Assembly: GCA_963556695.1 (NCBI GenBank) | Contig: CAUWAG010000003.1 | Span: 7,998,001 to 8,062,000 of the forward strand | Source of the DNA: Anthostomella pinea | Taxonomy: Eukaryota; Ascomycota; Sordariomycetes; Xylariales; Xylariaceae | Length of the DNA: 64,000 nucleotides | Direction: 5' to 3' | Shown: one piece after another, positions 1 to 12,594 of the stretch | Layout: every line of letters starts with the position of its first letter | How positions within the stretch are numbered: the stretch's first letter is position 1 | Notes under the pieces: generated by a model | Database searches by the model: none | Told to the model about the DNA's origin: nothing | Seen by the model: the letters and a program-made list of their open reading frames with translations, nothing else | Made by a program: the position numbers and the translations under genes

Positions 1-2690
1 TCTTCAGGGACCCGGGAGATGGATGGGTAACATCGATTCCCACAAGCATGGTCTTGTCTTCAGCGATAAGACCGAGGCGCGAGCGGTCCACGCTTTGGTT
101 GTTGCCACCCAATTTCAGGTTGAACTTGAGCGCAACGTTCGACATGCTGGTAGCAAATTAGAGTCAGTAATGACTCCTTTTCGACGAGAAATAAAGAGTC
201 GGAATGCGTATCTCGGGAGCAAGGACTCATGACAAAGGCCAGAAGAGGAAATTCGCCCCCGAGACACGGCTAGAAGGGGCAATAAGAGACTCGAAAATGT
301 ACATACTACTGATCCTGGCCCTTCTCCTTTTTTAGCTTATGTCCAACCGTGCAAATGGTGTGGATGCCGAATTTGACATCGCCGAGTTGTTTGATACGGT
401 TGTATATCGGGACCAGTCTCTCCGGGAGGATGATCAGTAGTAGATCCAGGGCTTGCGCCGCAACCTCCAGGTTCTTGTCCAATACCGGATCGTCCTGGCT
501 TTCGAGAACCCATCTCCGTCCGGCGACTGCGAGAAGTTTGAGTCAGCAATTGCCATTCAAAAAGACAATGGGAGAGGTCTCGGGACCAATCTAAGGGTGT
601 CTGAAAGGGGTGGGGGAAAACCGGAAAAGTTGCTTACTGGGCTCTGTTGTCTGCATTCCGACGTTTCTTAATACCTGTACAAACTTCTTTACCACTTCAA
701 CCAGACTGCTACTGTTGGTGAAAGCATCCTTATACTCGGGGAGCGATGGGAGCGATATGAGCACATATGACCACTTGGGCATGACCCCGCACTTGTTGAA
801 CTGGATTTTTTCCATGTTCCAAGTGCCATTGCGAGTCTGGGCGGGCTTGCCCCTGTAAGTCACCTTCGGGGCGTCGAGCTGCCGTCCCGGGACCGTGATG
901 AGACGCGGGTTGACAGAGACATGAAATTTGTTCTGTGTGAGTTAGCCGGGAGCAGGAACCAGTCAGCTATTGGAAATGTGTACATACCAGGATCGGGTTT
1001 GTCTGCGTCGAGAGACCAACCGTGCGAATGCCGTCCTTGACGATTGATCCCATGTTTTCCATCGGTCTGCGAACTGCAAACTGGATCATCTGCTCCGTCT
1101 GACTGGGCTCCAGCGCCGAGGCATTCTGGCCCTCGCAGACCATGCAAACCTCAGTAGGCAGATAGATCGGATTCTCTCTCGTGTGGACATTGACAACCGG
1201 CAGGTCGGGATCAGCGATCCTGCGGCCGTATGCTGCAGTAGACGGTGTCAATGACTCCGATCGCTTCGAAGATAGGGCGAAACTTACTCCTCAGAAAGAA
1301 GTCGTACACGCTAATATATCCACCAGCGGTTGGCGGACCGGCAACGGGCTGCTTGCTTGACTTGGGCCCTTTCTTCTTGGACGAACTCAGACTTGCTTGC
1401 GGGGGACCTGAGTTTCTCTGGCCTGAAGCAGAGGCCTCCAGCCAGAATTTGACGGCCTTGGCTCCCGCACCGTATTCCGGGACGATTGGCGGGTGCTCTG
1501 GAGGGGGTTTCCCTGTGCGGCCATCTTCGAGGGTTGCCAAGCCAAGAACGGTCTTGATGCGAGGGATTTCTTCGCTTTTCTTATTCTTTTTTCCCTTCAG
1601 ATGCGTAGTTCTAACGCGGAGCTTCCACAAGAAGCTGTTCAACTTGCGCTTCTTCCTGCCGCATTTAGCAATCAGTTGGTCCAGGGCCCGAGCATCGTAG
1701 AAAGCACCATGGCTGACATTGACATTGACCAGTACGCGGTTGGCGGCGACACGGACGCTGGCAAAAAAGCCACGAACGGCAGTCAGGCTTTTACCAAGAT
1801 GAAAGGTTTTGGCGTCAGTTTCAAGCGAGAATGTCTTGCTAGACCCAATGGTGGCGAGATTGCCCGCAGACTTGGAATAGTGGTTCAGGAAAATGTTGAA
1901 GGCCTGAATCATGTCCAGTTTGCTGTCATAAGCAGCTGACCAATCTGTAGAAGTCAAATATTCGGCAAGCTCACGAACACTGAGCGTGTTTGTGAATTTC
2001 AAAGTGACCTCGTACGTTGTGGCCTGGGCCAGGGGCTCGTCCTCGCCCTCAAAGCGGTAGGTAACAGGGATGACCACATCGTCGCTGGGAGGGATAACCA
2101 CCTTGCCGCCGGGAGGGATAACCACCTCGTCGCGGGGAATCTTTGTTCGCGAGAACAGGGTTGACTTGAAGTCAGTGACAATGTCCTCGTGCATCGGGGC
2201 CAGCTTCGAGGTCTCGAGAAGGAGTCGGACGATCTGGGTTCGCTTTTTGCCACCAGCATCGTCAGGTTTCATGGTGATCGCATAGCGATAGAGGGTAAGT
2301 TGCGGTGCCACAAGTATCTCGACGTAATTGGCCCACAGCGTGATGACCTTGCCCCGAGTGCCGTAGCCGGGTCGCGCGGGAAACTGGTCATTAAGCTTGA
2401 CTGAAGCGAGGGACAGGGCATTCTTGTTGGAGGCTTGTAAAGCATCCTCTAGCTTGTGAGCCAAAGTGTTCGGGGGTGGCGCAGGTCCAGGCCTGTTCAT
2501 GGAGATCAGTGGGTGGATTCTTCCTTTGCGTTTCAAGTGGAAGAGAGGTAGAGGAGCGGTGAACTCACGAGAACGGCGGTTCACGCGGTACACTAGGTCC
2601 ACCACCGCGGCCGCCGCCACCAAAGCCGGATCCGCCGCTGTTGCCTCCAGCAGGAACACGCCGGCCGCCTTTGCCGCCTTGGAAAGCCAT
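1..2690 (-). CDS. Argonaute (QDE-2-like), 3' end outside window
   Basis: Argonaute binds small RNAs and, when the PIWI triad is intact, slices targets in RNA silencing. Six exons read on the minus strand: 2569-2690, 1288-2492, 988-1232, 638-932, 307-526 and 1-146. They give about 744 residues before the window edge. The N-terminus is Gly/Arg-rich (MAFQGGKGG...). It is followed by the N domain (RPGYGTRG.VITLWANY), linker 1, a PAZ domain split by an intron (YISVYDFFLR then TYGRRIADPDLPVVNV), linker 2, a MID domain (LLLIILPERLVPIYNRIKQ) and the start of PIWI (YMSNVALKFNLKLGG, GIDVTHPSPGS). The Asp in GIDVTHP is the first residue of the catalytic triad; the others lie outside the window. The start at 2690 is chosen because the next exon joins in frame after removal of the 2493-2568 intron. 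The last intron (147-306) is the introner-like element described separately. The family assignment is secure. Confidence 0.93.
147..306 (-). mobile_element. Introner-like element, copy A (intron of Argonaute)
   Basis: This 160-bp intron of the Argonaute gene has donor GTATGT at 306 and acceptor CCAG ending at 147. Splicing restores the conserved GQDQ|YMSNVALKFNL junction. Its sequence is closely similar along its whole length to the 168-bp intron at 38520-38687 in an unrelated gene. The similarity stops at the splice sites and both copies are in the sense of transcription. The neighbouring exons show no similarity. A 6-bp hairpin (GAGTCA / TGACTC) surrounds the likely branch-point region, and an 11-bp stem (CGTGTCTCGGG with CCCGAGATACG, one G.T pair) folds the middle. 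Calling it an introner-like element is inference from these two copies. Confidence 0.8.
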
Positions 2691-5600
2691 GGGGATATCA
2701 GGAGTTGTCAGCACTAAGTGTCTTGGTTGAGGGGCATGACAAGCAAGCTGAGTTGTGTTTGAGGAAGGTCGGTTTCAAAGGTCGGTTTGAAGAAGGACGT
2801 TGACCTTGATGTTGTTGTCGTTGTTGCTGTTGTTCAGAGAGGCGGCGTGAAGAACATTGAAGGCAGAGGACGGTAAGACCTGGGGCGACGAGATGAAGAA
2901 GTGGGGGCGGTACGTAGGTACCTAGCGCGCTTGCCCTGTGAGTGAGCCCGAAAAAGGAAAGGCAATAATTTCTGTCGAGTACGACCCAGTGCGACTGGAC
3001 CGTGAAGGAAGCTGCCTGTCAATACGCTTCGGGTTCACGGCTCACGGCTGCGTGAAGTTGGAGGGATGGAGGCCTGTGATGTTATTGAGCAACTTCCAAT
3101 GGAGGTCCGAGGTTGCCTTTACTTGGAAGGAATCAAGTCAGACTCAGACTCAGACTCGGACTCGGACTCGGACTCGGGCTTTCTACGACAACCTGAAGCA
3201 CAAACGGAAAGAACGCTGCCCATTGGCGCAGCTGCCTCACGCTAGAGCCTAGGTTCTTTCTGCAGCGGCCTTGAGACTTGACAAGACTGCAACTGCAAGA
3301 TACTGCAGGTGCAAAAGCGACATGGAGTTACCCCAACCTCGATGGGGAATCGGTGTGTTGCCATAGGGTACTTGCATGTAACTTTTTATATCTAGGTACC
3401 CGGGCGGTCTCGCGTGTTTACTTGCCACTACCGAATCCTACCTAAGTTATGAAAACATCTCTGTGGACGCGGTAACTTTTCAAGATGAAATCACCCAGAT
3501 AAGCATCTTGATATCCGCTTTGCGCTCTTGCTTCTGCTACTTATAGATAGACATGGTACGGTGGAAGGTGGTAAGTACATCGGTATGGTTTACTGTTTGC
3601 TAGATGGTTTATTCGTATGTGAGCTTGGGTGGCGCCTGCCCAGAACTGGGACTATTGGCCATCCATAGCCATCTATCGCCTTGTGACCTTCCAGTTTCGT
3701 TGCCCTGTCCTGCTGCTGCTGCTGCTGTAGCTGCTGGGCTGGCTGGGTATCAACCCCTCACTACGATGTTGGGCAGTAATAAGCCCGTGGAAGGCAAGAA
3801 AGGCGGAAACCCTGTACATAAGGTAGGTAGGTATCACCATGTAACAGCTGGGAGCAGCTGCCGTCTAGGACAGCGACGGTGGCCCTGTGCATACCCTCAA
3901 CCATGGGCCCCTACGCGGTAGCCCGACTTCGATGGCAAGAGGTATCAACAAAAGCAAGGCCTTAGTCAGGTGCCGCGAGAGAATAATCTCGGAGGTGCAT
4001 GACAAAGTTGCTGTAGCGGAAGGCCTGGATCCCACCCAGCCCCCAGATCAAGCATCGAGCATCATTCCTTCCGTCTAGCCTACCTCCACCTGCAAACCAT
4101 CAGAAGTACGTCATGCAAGAGATGAACTTCTCCATTCAGACACATCCTGATTGAGGATTGGATTACGTACTCGTTCAAGCCGATGGAGCCAAGAGTACCA
4201 GGGGGTATTGTGACTGTAGGTTTGTGGTCATCCTAGACTTTGCTCGACTCAGCACACCGTCAACATGAAGTGCTATCATCATTAACCATACAATTGATCG
4301 TATGTAGAAAGAAAGGAATCTAGAAGACTCCAGGGGCAACGCGGACTAACAAAACCTCATTATATGATCTTGGCCGCGCGCAAGGTCATGTCATGGTCCT
4401 CCATGCTGGCGTCACCAATGTGAACGGATTGACCAACCTTGAGTTTCTACATACAACCGTCTGTTTAACAGACCGCTTGGATGTCCCCCGGACGGGAAGA
4501 CTCACTGTTCGGATTGCTGGTGACTCCAGACTGACCTTGGTTCCAGATTGTACGCGAAGAAGAGAACAAACTATGAAGCTACCGTAGCTAGAAGACATGG
4601 ACAGGTATAAATAGTGGTCAGCCCCTGTAGGGCTACCTAGTGCCGTACCAAAAAGCTTGCACAAAGGCCGCCAAGGCGGTATGATGTGATCAACAGTGTA
4701 TACCTGCTGATCCTAGCGCGGCGAAAATACGGGTATATAGGAGCGCTTCACCGCTAGCAGCTGATCTAGTCTCGACACTAATGCTTGAATGGGGAAGCTT
4801 GAAGCCGTATTCGGGTGCTAGTGAACTCTATTTACACCACCCACTGTCGGTTTGGGGTCTCGGAAGATATTTATAGGGATGTTGCGGGAAGACTAAAGGT
4901 GGTGGCGTGTTCAAGTTTAGAGTCAATTTGGAGATAACATCCTTGCCTCGGAGGGGAAGACAATTATAAAACAGGTCACACCTGGGTGGACATTGCAGCA
5001 GACTCCAGCTTAGTCCTTTCTGGCTGCTTGGATTCATGTTGTGTGAGACGTATTAGAATGCCTTTGCTGCAGTAACGTCGGGGGCATACCATGATGGACG
5101 AGTTTCTGTGCCTGGTAAAGTATCGGAGTCAGCCAAGTCGCCCAACAAGTCGTCAAGGTACGAAAACTAACCTCCGCAGCTTTGGGAGGCACTGCTGGCG
5201 TAGAAAGATTACCCTCTGCGTTGGTCAATATGCAAGCCTTACAGTTCCACCAGCTACTGGCCAGGGCTACTACGATCATTGGAAAACTTACAATATACTA
5301 TAGACATGAGGATTAACGGAAGTAGATATTGGTCAAGCTTGGCTACAACAGCGACAGTCCACGAAGTTCTTCAATAAGTACACATAGCTCAGGTTTGAGA
5401 GCCCTTGCTGTGGAATACTCTCTTTCCAAAATGTCTCGCGCGGCAGCGCAAGCGTGACCTAAACTCAGCTCATATGTACCAGTTGCGCACAGCCACACGT
5501 TGCCTTCCGAGAATCTCTGTTCGCTATGATTACCTCTATAGCATCAGGGTCCTGACGTTTACGATGGATCCCTCCGAACAAGACTGAAATCGCGTTGGGA

Positions 5601-8600
5601 CTGCTACAGCGCGCCAAATCGTGTTCACACTGCATCTTTGTCGGCTGAGCAAAATCCATGATTGGGTGTCTTGGAGTGCTGCCCGCTCCATCTAAACTGT
5701 CAGGCCAAGCACCACCTGCCCTGCAATGCCTTTTAGTGTATGGGGTGACAAGTCCACGCCTAGCTGGGACCTGTGCGGTTGAATCCGTTACTTTCGTAAG
5801 CAAGAGCAGAAGCGGCTGTAGGGAACGGCTCTCACGTGTTCAGGGTAGGTAGTCGCGATATTCTGTGTCGCTCAAAGGATCTCGAAGGCGACTGCGAAAA
5901 GATGCGCATGTCTCAGTCACAGGTACGCGTAGATCAAGACTGAGTGAACAGGCATCGGAGCTGATGCACGATACTACTGCCTTGTTCAAGGGAAGAAGTT
6001 CAATATTCTGGACACTATGGGCAGTTATCTTTCTCTAGCCTTTATTGACCTAGGGAGAGGGGGCTGCACTGAATGTGCTATGATCTGAAGCCATCCGATA
6101 GTTCGACTTCAGCCAGCCGGCAATGGATATGGTAGTCGCCATGACACATAGTCCGAGTTTTTGACGAGACTATCGTGACTATGTGGTTACTTGCTAGATG
6201 GATGGGAGTGAACTGCATCCCTTCTATTCTCCTCACTGGCAGAATATTTGTGTGCATGATGCCACCGCCAAGCCTGGGAGATCGTTATTTCTGAGTGTAT
6301 GTTACGCATGTAAGACTTTTTGGCGTCTGCCACTCTTCATACAGCACCAACAGCGGCATGAAACTCGGTCCCATAGTTCAAGGTGCGACAAGCTTAGGAA
6401 TACAATCAGAAAGCCATCAATGTCGATGTGCTGACCTGAGTAGAGCGATATCTTTCTCCTTCGTTACAAGGTGCCAAGCCAAGATAGCAGTACTCACGTT
6501 GCAAGTCTCTGGCGAACTCCTTGAATGAGTAAAGCCGTTAGCGGCGACGGCCGACTTGCCTTATCCGAGTCCATACCTCTTATTGCCATGCAAGGCGCCT
6601 CCAAGCACCCAACCAGTCCGAACGTCTGAACTACAGTGAAGGCACAGCGCGGGAAGTCAACACACCCGATCGAGTCCCCAGCATTGCCTTCTCGCGAGTC
6701 AATCCACTCTGCAGCAACTCGGATCGTGAACTAGACATTGACAATCCAGCCCCTTACCTGACGTGGCCAAAGACATGAAACTGACACGTCGCAGCGGACC
6801 AAAAGTCGACTCGCTATATCTGCCCCAGTTAAGCCACCGCGATGGACGCCCACCTCGTGCCGACGTATTAGCCACCGAGTCGAAGCGTCTGGTTCGGCTT
6901 ACCAGCAACGCCCGAATTGCCGGAGGAGATGCGTCGCGGGAGCCGGTCGTGATGCTACTGTGACAGGGAGGTCTTTCTTTGGGTTGGACCCCTCCATCTT
7001 GTCAAAATCTGGGGTTGGCCCACGGCATTGACGTCTCTTGGCGTTCAGGCAGAGAAACCATCACGAGCCATCACGACTGATGTCGGTGGGGAGTTGAACA
7101 CCATCTCGGTGGTTCCTCGCTAGTTATTGCATGAGTGTGTAAGCGAGGCCACATGGCCTTGGGACGGCATTGCGTATGTCGGTGAGCGGCACAGTTGCAG
7201 CGCCGTGACGCAGGCCAACCAACGAGGCATTTGCGACTTTTCCCGGCTTTTCAGCCACGTTCACCAAAACCTGGGGTATCCGGGGTAGTCATCGCCTATG
7301 CTCGTGCAGGACCTGGACTACCGGTTGGTATCAAGCAGGCAGGTGGCAGTCTGAGCTGGGGTGGTGTCATACCGTCCCGTCGCGCGCGAATCCGCGCTAC
7401 TCGCCATCGTCAGACGGCGGTCCTCCCGTCAGCCTGAGACACACGGCTCGTGGCTCAACCAAGAAGGTAGCGCGATCGCGTTGTGGGGTTTGCGGACTGA
7501 TTTCCCGACGAGCCTGACCAAACTGTACTGAAAGCTACTTGTACCACTGTGATGTGGCTAAGCAGGACATCTTATACCATACCTAGAACTTAACATGATT
7601 CTCACAGGAATAGTCAACGTGAACGGGTACCTATATCATATATTCCAGCAGTGAAGCATCGACGGGTGACAACATGTGCAGCATAGCACAGCATTGCACA
7701 ACATCCGTGATGATATGTTTGACGCGCGGTGACAGCGGATAGGGACTGAGAAGCGCCAGCCACCTGCGGATAGCAGCATGTATAGGACGCCACAGGGAGG
7801 CGTTCAGCCTGTCAGCCCAGTGCAGGTCCCCGGACGCCACAACATGTCAGATCAGACCTGGGATGATCGGCTCGCTGCGGTTTCACACGGGCGGGCGCCT
7901 GCAGCCCTCTCTGGTTTCAACGTCGCGTCCTCGCACTGCCGTTGCGTCTCGAGCAGCACCGCAGCACCAGCACCGCAGCCGGCAGATGCCCAGTGACACC
8001 CCGGCGACTCCAGTCGTGCGACGCGAGGGCACTCATCACTCGGATCGGATGAAGGAAGTCACAAGCAAAAACAACAATAGAACGAATATCTGACCTTGCC
8101 TATAGGTAAGGTACCCTTACCCCGCAAAACCCCAGATTTGCTTCTGCCATCTGGTCCCTGTTCCCCAGTCCGCTTGGTCTATACTCGATGCGTATTATAC
8201 CGTAGTCCTCGACGGCAGAAGCGAGACCCCTCGAGGCTCGCCGCTTGAGCGATCATCCCGTCTGCTGACCGCCAGGACCCATTCGCTTCTTCCTGTCACT
8301 TCTCAGATTTCCTCTCGCCGCCGCGTCCCCAGCTTTTCCCCGCACGGGGTGATGACCCACCGCCTCTACTACTGTGCCAGGGTCAACGGCGCGTACCTAG
8401 CGGTACTTACTACTTCTTGGGTCACATCGTGACACAGCTGGTCGGGAAGGCTTACCGGACGCAACGAACACATGGTATCAGCAGATCAGGTACGCAGGGC
8501 AGAGACATTTTCGCTACGGGCCGCAAGTCCATATTGCGCCCATACGCCCATCCGGTCCCATCCAATCGCAACCTGCCAGACGCTTCCCCAGTCCTCGCTG

Positions 8601-10009
8601 TCCGTCCCAGGGGTTGCCCTTGCACCCACATGCAAGACATTCTGAGGCGCCTCTCCAGCATTCTTAATTGCCTCGACTTCTCCGCCAATGGTATTTCGAG
8701 GGACCCGCGATTTTCTGGGGAATTCTCAGGAAAGGCGTTTCATCCACAGCCAAACCTAACCCTCGGTCTAGAACAGGGCCGGAAAATCCACAAAGAGTGG
8801 ATGGCAAGACCTGACGGGAAGGGTGGGCGGCCGCTTCTACTTCTGAAAAGTTAATCCCCCATTCGGAAAAATCCTGGGCCCCAGACGCCCCCTATCAAGA
8901 TCCGCCCCCACACAGCGCATCCATTCCGCTTGCTTGAACGCATCGTGGGTCAACGCTCCCTTCATTTTCCGGAGGACATGATCTCCAGTCCAAGTCGATC
9001 GTCCTCCAGTCTGGCCTGACGTCCTTACACCCTCACCATCGTAGGATCATCGCCGTAGCCGACACTATCCACCTACATATCCAGGAACCGAGAGTGACGA
9101 GGGGCATCCCATTGGTCTGTAGGCTGCCTGCCAGTGACGCCCAGCCACCCGAACCCCAGATTCTCGGTCATCCCGTCTGCAGTCTGGAGAACAGATGATG
9201 ACGAGACCCACCCTTTCGGATCTGAGGTCCTTCGAAGCCTTGGAAGGAGGCTTACTATAATAATAGTCATCCGGCCCAAGAGAGGAAGACAAGGGCCAAC
9301 AACAGAGCCTCTGATTCGTCACGAGCTGGGGATTACTTCCAGAATAGGTCCAGTAAGGCCGTCTGTTCATGCGTTGTATATGCCAGCAACTTGCGAATAT
9401 GCTATGTATGTGCAAGTGCTATGTAGGTATGTGCAAGCCAAGTCCTCATACTATTTACTTTTTCCTCGTCTCAGTCGTTCGTCACTGCGTCAGGCAGGTA
9501 CACCGCCATGATCTGACGTAGTATGATATCCGTTCATTCATTCGTTCATTTGTCCGTTATGTTTTTTGCCCAGTACCACCGTACCCCAGACCCCATCATC
9601 AAAGAGAAAAGGGTCCACGCTGCCGCCGGCCCGCTTCCTGCAAGCAACCCCACCCCCCCCTTTTTCCCCTGGTTCCCCTTCCACCCCAAGAAAGACTGAC
9701 CCCACCATGCATTCAAGGCAGAGAGGTATCATCGCTGAAACAACAACAGCAAGACGAATCAACCTTGAAAAAAATCATAACTTTCGTCCCGTCAACCCCG
9801 TAGGCCCTGTCCCTGTCTGACAGTTGGCCATGGAACCCCTGACTGACTCGGCAGCTCGACCGAGAAGAAAGAAAGCTCATGTGATCGGCTCTGTTCGCCA
9901 CATACACACGTAAACCCGCATACGCCTCGTAACACTCGTAATAGGTACACACCCCATCCGTAGTTATGTACACATGAATCGTCACCAGTGACCAGTGAAA
10001 GATCAGCAC
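2691..10009. other. Gene-poor intergenic region
   Basis: I could not recognise a protein or RNA gene in these 7.3 kb. Open frames are short, overlap on both strands and show no domain. A hexamer microsatellite of ACTCAG/ACTCGG units lies at 3136-3178. Palindromic motifs of the ACCTAGGTA type recur, for example near 2914, 3390 and 8390. The 9500-10009 part is probably the 3' flank of the transcription factor gene. Confidence 0.5.
3136..3178. repeat. Hexanucleotide microsatellite (ACTCRG)n
   Basis: About seven tandem six-base units occur, changing from ACTCAG to ACTCGG part-way. The tract lies about 450 bp upstream of the Argonaute start codon, in promoter or leader sequence. No coding role is evident. 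Confidence 0.85.
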
Positions 10010-12594
10010 TTAATGCCCAAAAGAAAAAGCCGAGCCATCCAAGCCGGTAGTAGCAGCAGAAGCAGGCGAAGTAGCCGCTCCCAACTGCAGTCCACCATCG
10101 CCACCACCACCAACGCCAGCAAAGGAGACCCCGCCGTCGTGCAGGTTGCCGAACTGCTGCTGCGCCCACTCCATCTCCTCAGGCACGCCGCCCCCCCACA
10201 TCATGCCGTCGAGGTCCCACAGGCCCCCGTGCTGGTCGGGCACGCCGCCCCAGAGCAGGCCGAAGCCCTCGGGCTCGAGCCCGATGGGCGACATGTGCAG
10301 CTGTTCTGCGGCTGCGGCCATTGCCGCTTCGAGCCCGCCCACGCCGCCGTGGTCGGTGATGACCTGCAGGCGCTGCTGCTGCCGGGGCGGCGAGGAGGCG
10401 CTGTTGTCGTTGTTGGTTCCATTGTTGCGGTGAGCACGCATCCCGGGCTCCAGCTGGCGCGAAGCCTCGTACATGTGCCAGACGACCTCGCGCGAGCGGC
10501 GCGCGGCGAGCGACCAGTCCTGCATGGCGTCGAGCAGATCCAGGATGGTCTCGACCTGCTTGCGCCAGCCGTCGACGCGCGGGCTGTCCCACTGCCAGAA
10601 GACGGACACGAGCGGGATCATGGCGGCCTGGTACAGGAACCAGACGGCGTTCCACCCGCTCATCTGGTTGCGCGTCCACTCGCGCGAGATGTCCTCGATG
10701 GTCTGCGCCGCTAGGTCGCGGCACGCCTCGATGGCCGCGATGTCGTGCTCGGCCGCGTGCGACGCGCCGCTGCTGGCCAGGTTGAGCAGCACGGGCCGGT
10801 GCAACAGCATCCGCAGGTTCTGGTACCGCCACTTCATGATGCAGCGCGCGATGTAGAGCGGCTCGGCGCAGGGGTCGCTCGTCCGCAGCAGCCACGGCAG
10901 GCTGCTGTACCAGTTGACGAGCTGCCCGTCCAGGTTGCAGCGGTCCTCGGTGCGCAGCAGGGGCGAGATGGCCAGCATGTCCTGGATCGTCGTGGCAATC
11001 TTGCAGAATTTGATGTTCTCGATCAGCGGCAGGATGCCTGCGTGTTGGGCCGAGTCCCTGCCGGAGCTGACGCCGGTCTCGGCGGGACGGATGTTGATGG
11101 CTGGGCCCCACCGTCCGAACGAGGGCCGGCCCATGGTAGTCGTGGCCCAGGTATCGAGACAGAACAAGCTCCACCACGTGCGTCTTCGAGTCTCCGCGGC
11201 GGCGATTTCATTGCTGGTACCAGACGGCCCATGGGCTAGGCTTTCGCGGTGAAGTCCAAGGGCGCTCGCCATCCGTATGGCAGCTCCGACTACGGCGTTC
11301 GCCATGTTCGGTCTGTTGATGTAGTGTAAGTAGTAGCCTCCTACCAATGCCAAGGCCTGGACGATCTCGATGTGGCTGCTGCCAAAAGAGTCCACTGGCA
11401 GATATTCCATAGCCCGGCTGTAGTAGTTGATGTGATTGTAGTCGTCCGATTTCATCGCCACGATGCTGCCCATGGCAAAAACCATGTTCAGAAGCGCAAG
11501 CCACGGGGCGTCGAACCTCTGGCCTTCCAGATAGTCTGCGCGAAACGATGCCTCGTCTAGCATGGGGATGAAGACGTGAATCCGCTTGAAGTATGCATCA
11601 ATCAAGGTCTGACCCTTCCAGGACCACGGTACCCGTTGCGGCTCTTTCGAGTTCGTGACCTTCTGCCGCATGGTGGGCAGGTTGTGTGCCATCTCGACGC
11701 TGTTGAGCGGTGGTGTGAGGGAGCTTCGCAGGCCTGGCTGCACTTTGAGCATTACCATGAGTGCAGCCTTGATGGACGAAGCCCCGAGGTAGGACGCTTG
11801 GCGGTCGACCGAAAGGGACAGGGCGTTCACATCGTCCGCCTCGACGGGGATTGGGTCTCGTCCGCGGCGTTCCTCGTCCCATTCCATGTCCCGAGACGGT
11901 AGTTGCTCCAGCGAAGAGAGGCTAGAGAGGCCATGGTCGGATCCTGACAGGGTCGGAGATCCCATGTCACCGGAGAAGGGCGAGGTATTCAGTGGCGGCG
12001 ATGGGAGTGCGGTAATGGAGTCATTGATGGGACGATCGAGAAGGTTGAGCAGCTCCTGCCGAGGCAATGGTAGTAAAGACTGCATTTCGTGGTGGGGAAA
12101 CAAGCGCTTGAGTATCGACCGGCATTCCTCTAGGGATTGAGACAAGGCCTCGAGAGTTCTACATAGGGTTAGATGGTATCGTGGCCATTACAGTCCAGGC
12201 AACCTACTTTCTGGATGGGATCACCCGCTGACGATGCTTGTCGTAGAAGCATCTTTTAGGGGCTCGACTTGAGAGGCATTGCCCACATGGTTGCTGCCCA
12301 TCGCAGCGACTGTAGTCCTGTCAGTTGACTCGGCTTCTTCTGGAATGTCGCACAAGCCCTACATCTTTCTTCGCTTGCATTCAGCGCATGCATGAGGTGT
12401 AGTAATTCGCTTGGCTGCGCTTGTACTACTTGACTTGGCGCTTTCTGTAGAGTCTGCTGAGTGCTTCCGAGGAGTAACTCCTTGGACTGAGTCTGGTGTC
12501 AACGGCACTTCTTTCTCGGTCTTCTGAAGGGGTGGTCAAACTTACAGGTGTGGAACATGCCGCCTTGCGTGGGGATAGGGATACTCGGTGCCAT
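10010..12594 (-). CDS. Zn2Cys6 fungal transcription factor
   Basis: This is a nuclear binuclear zinc-cluster regulator. Four exons (12546-12594, 12363-12486, 12208-12309, 10010-12158) join to 807 residues. The zinc cluster is split by an intron and reads CAECKRRKIRCDGQQPCGQC then LSSRAPKRCFYDKHRQR. Its cysteines are at about 50, 53, 60, 66, 69 and 78, with spacing C-x2-C-x6-C-x5-C-x2-C-x8-C. A short linker and likely coiled dimerisation stretch (KTLEALSQSLEECRSILKRL) follows. A Fungal_trans middle homology region lies at roughly 250-480 (WWSLFCLDTWATTTMGRPS). The C-terminal tail is Gly/Ala-rich. The first intron (12487-12545) is the least certain: its acceptor was chosen to keep the frame from the ATG at 12594. 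Target genes cannot be read from the sequence. The neighbours are not a metabolic cluster, so context does not help. Confidence 0.9.

Noticed and set aside
10179..11177. A 332-codon open frame antisense-phase to the transcription factor
   Set aside because: It is a shadow frame in GC-rich coding sequence, Arg/Ala/Pro-rich with no domain, fully overlapped by the Zn2Cys6 gene.
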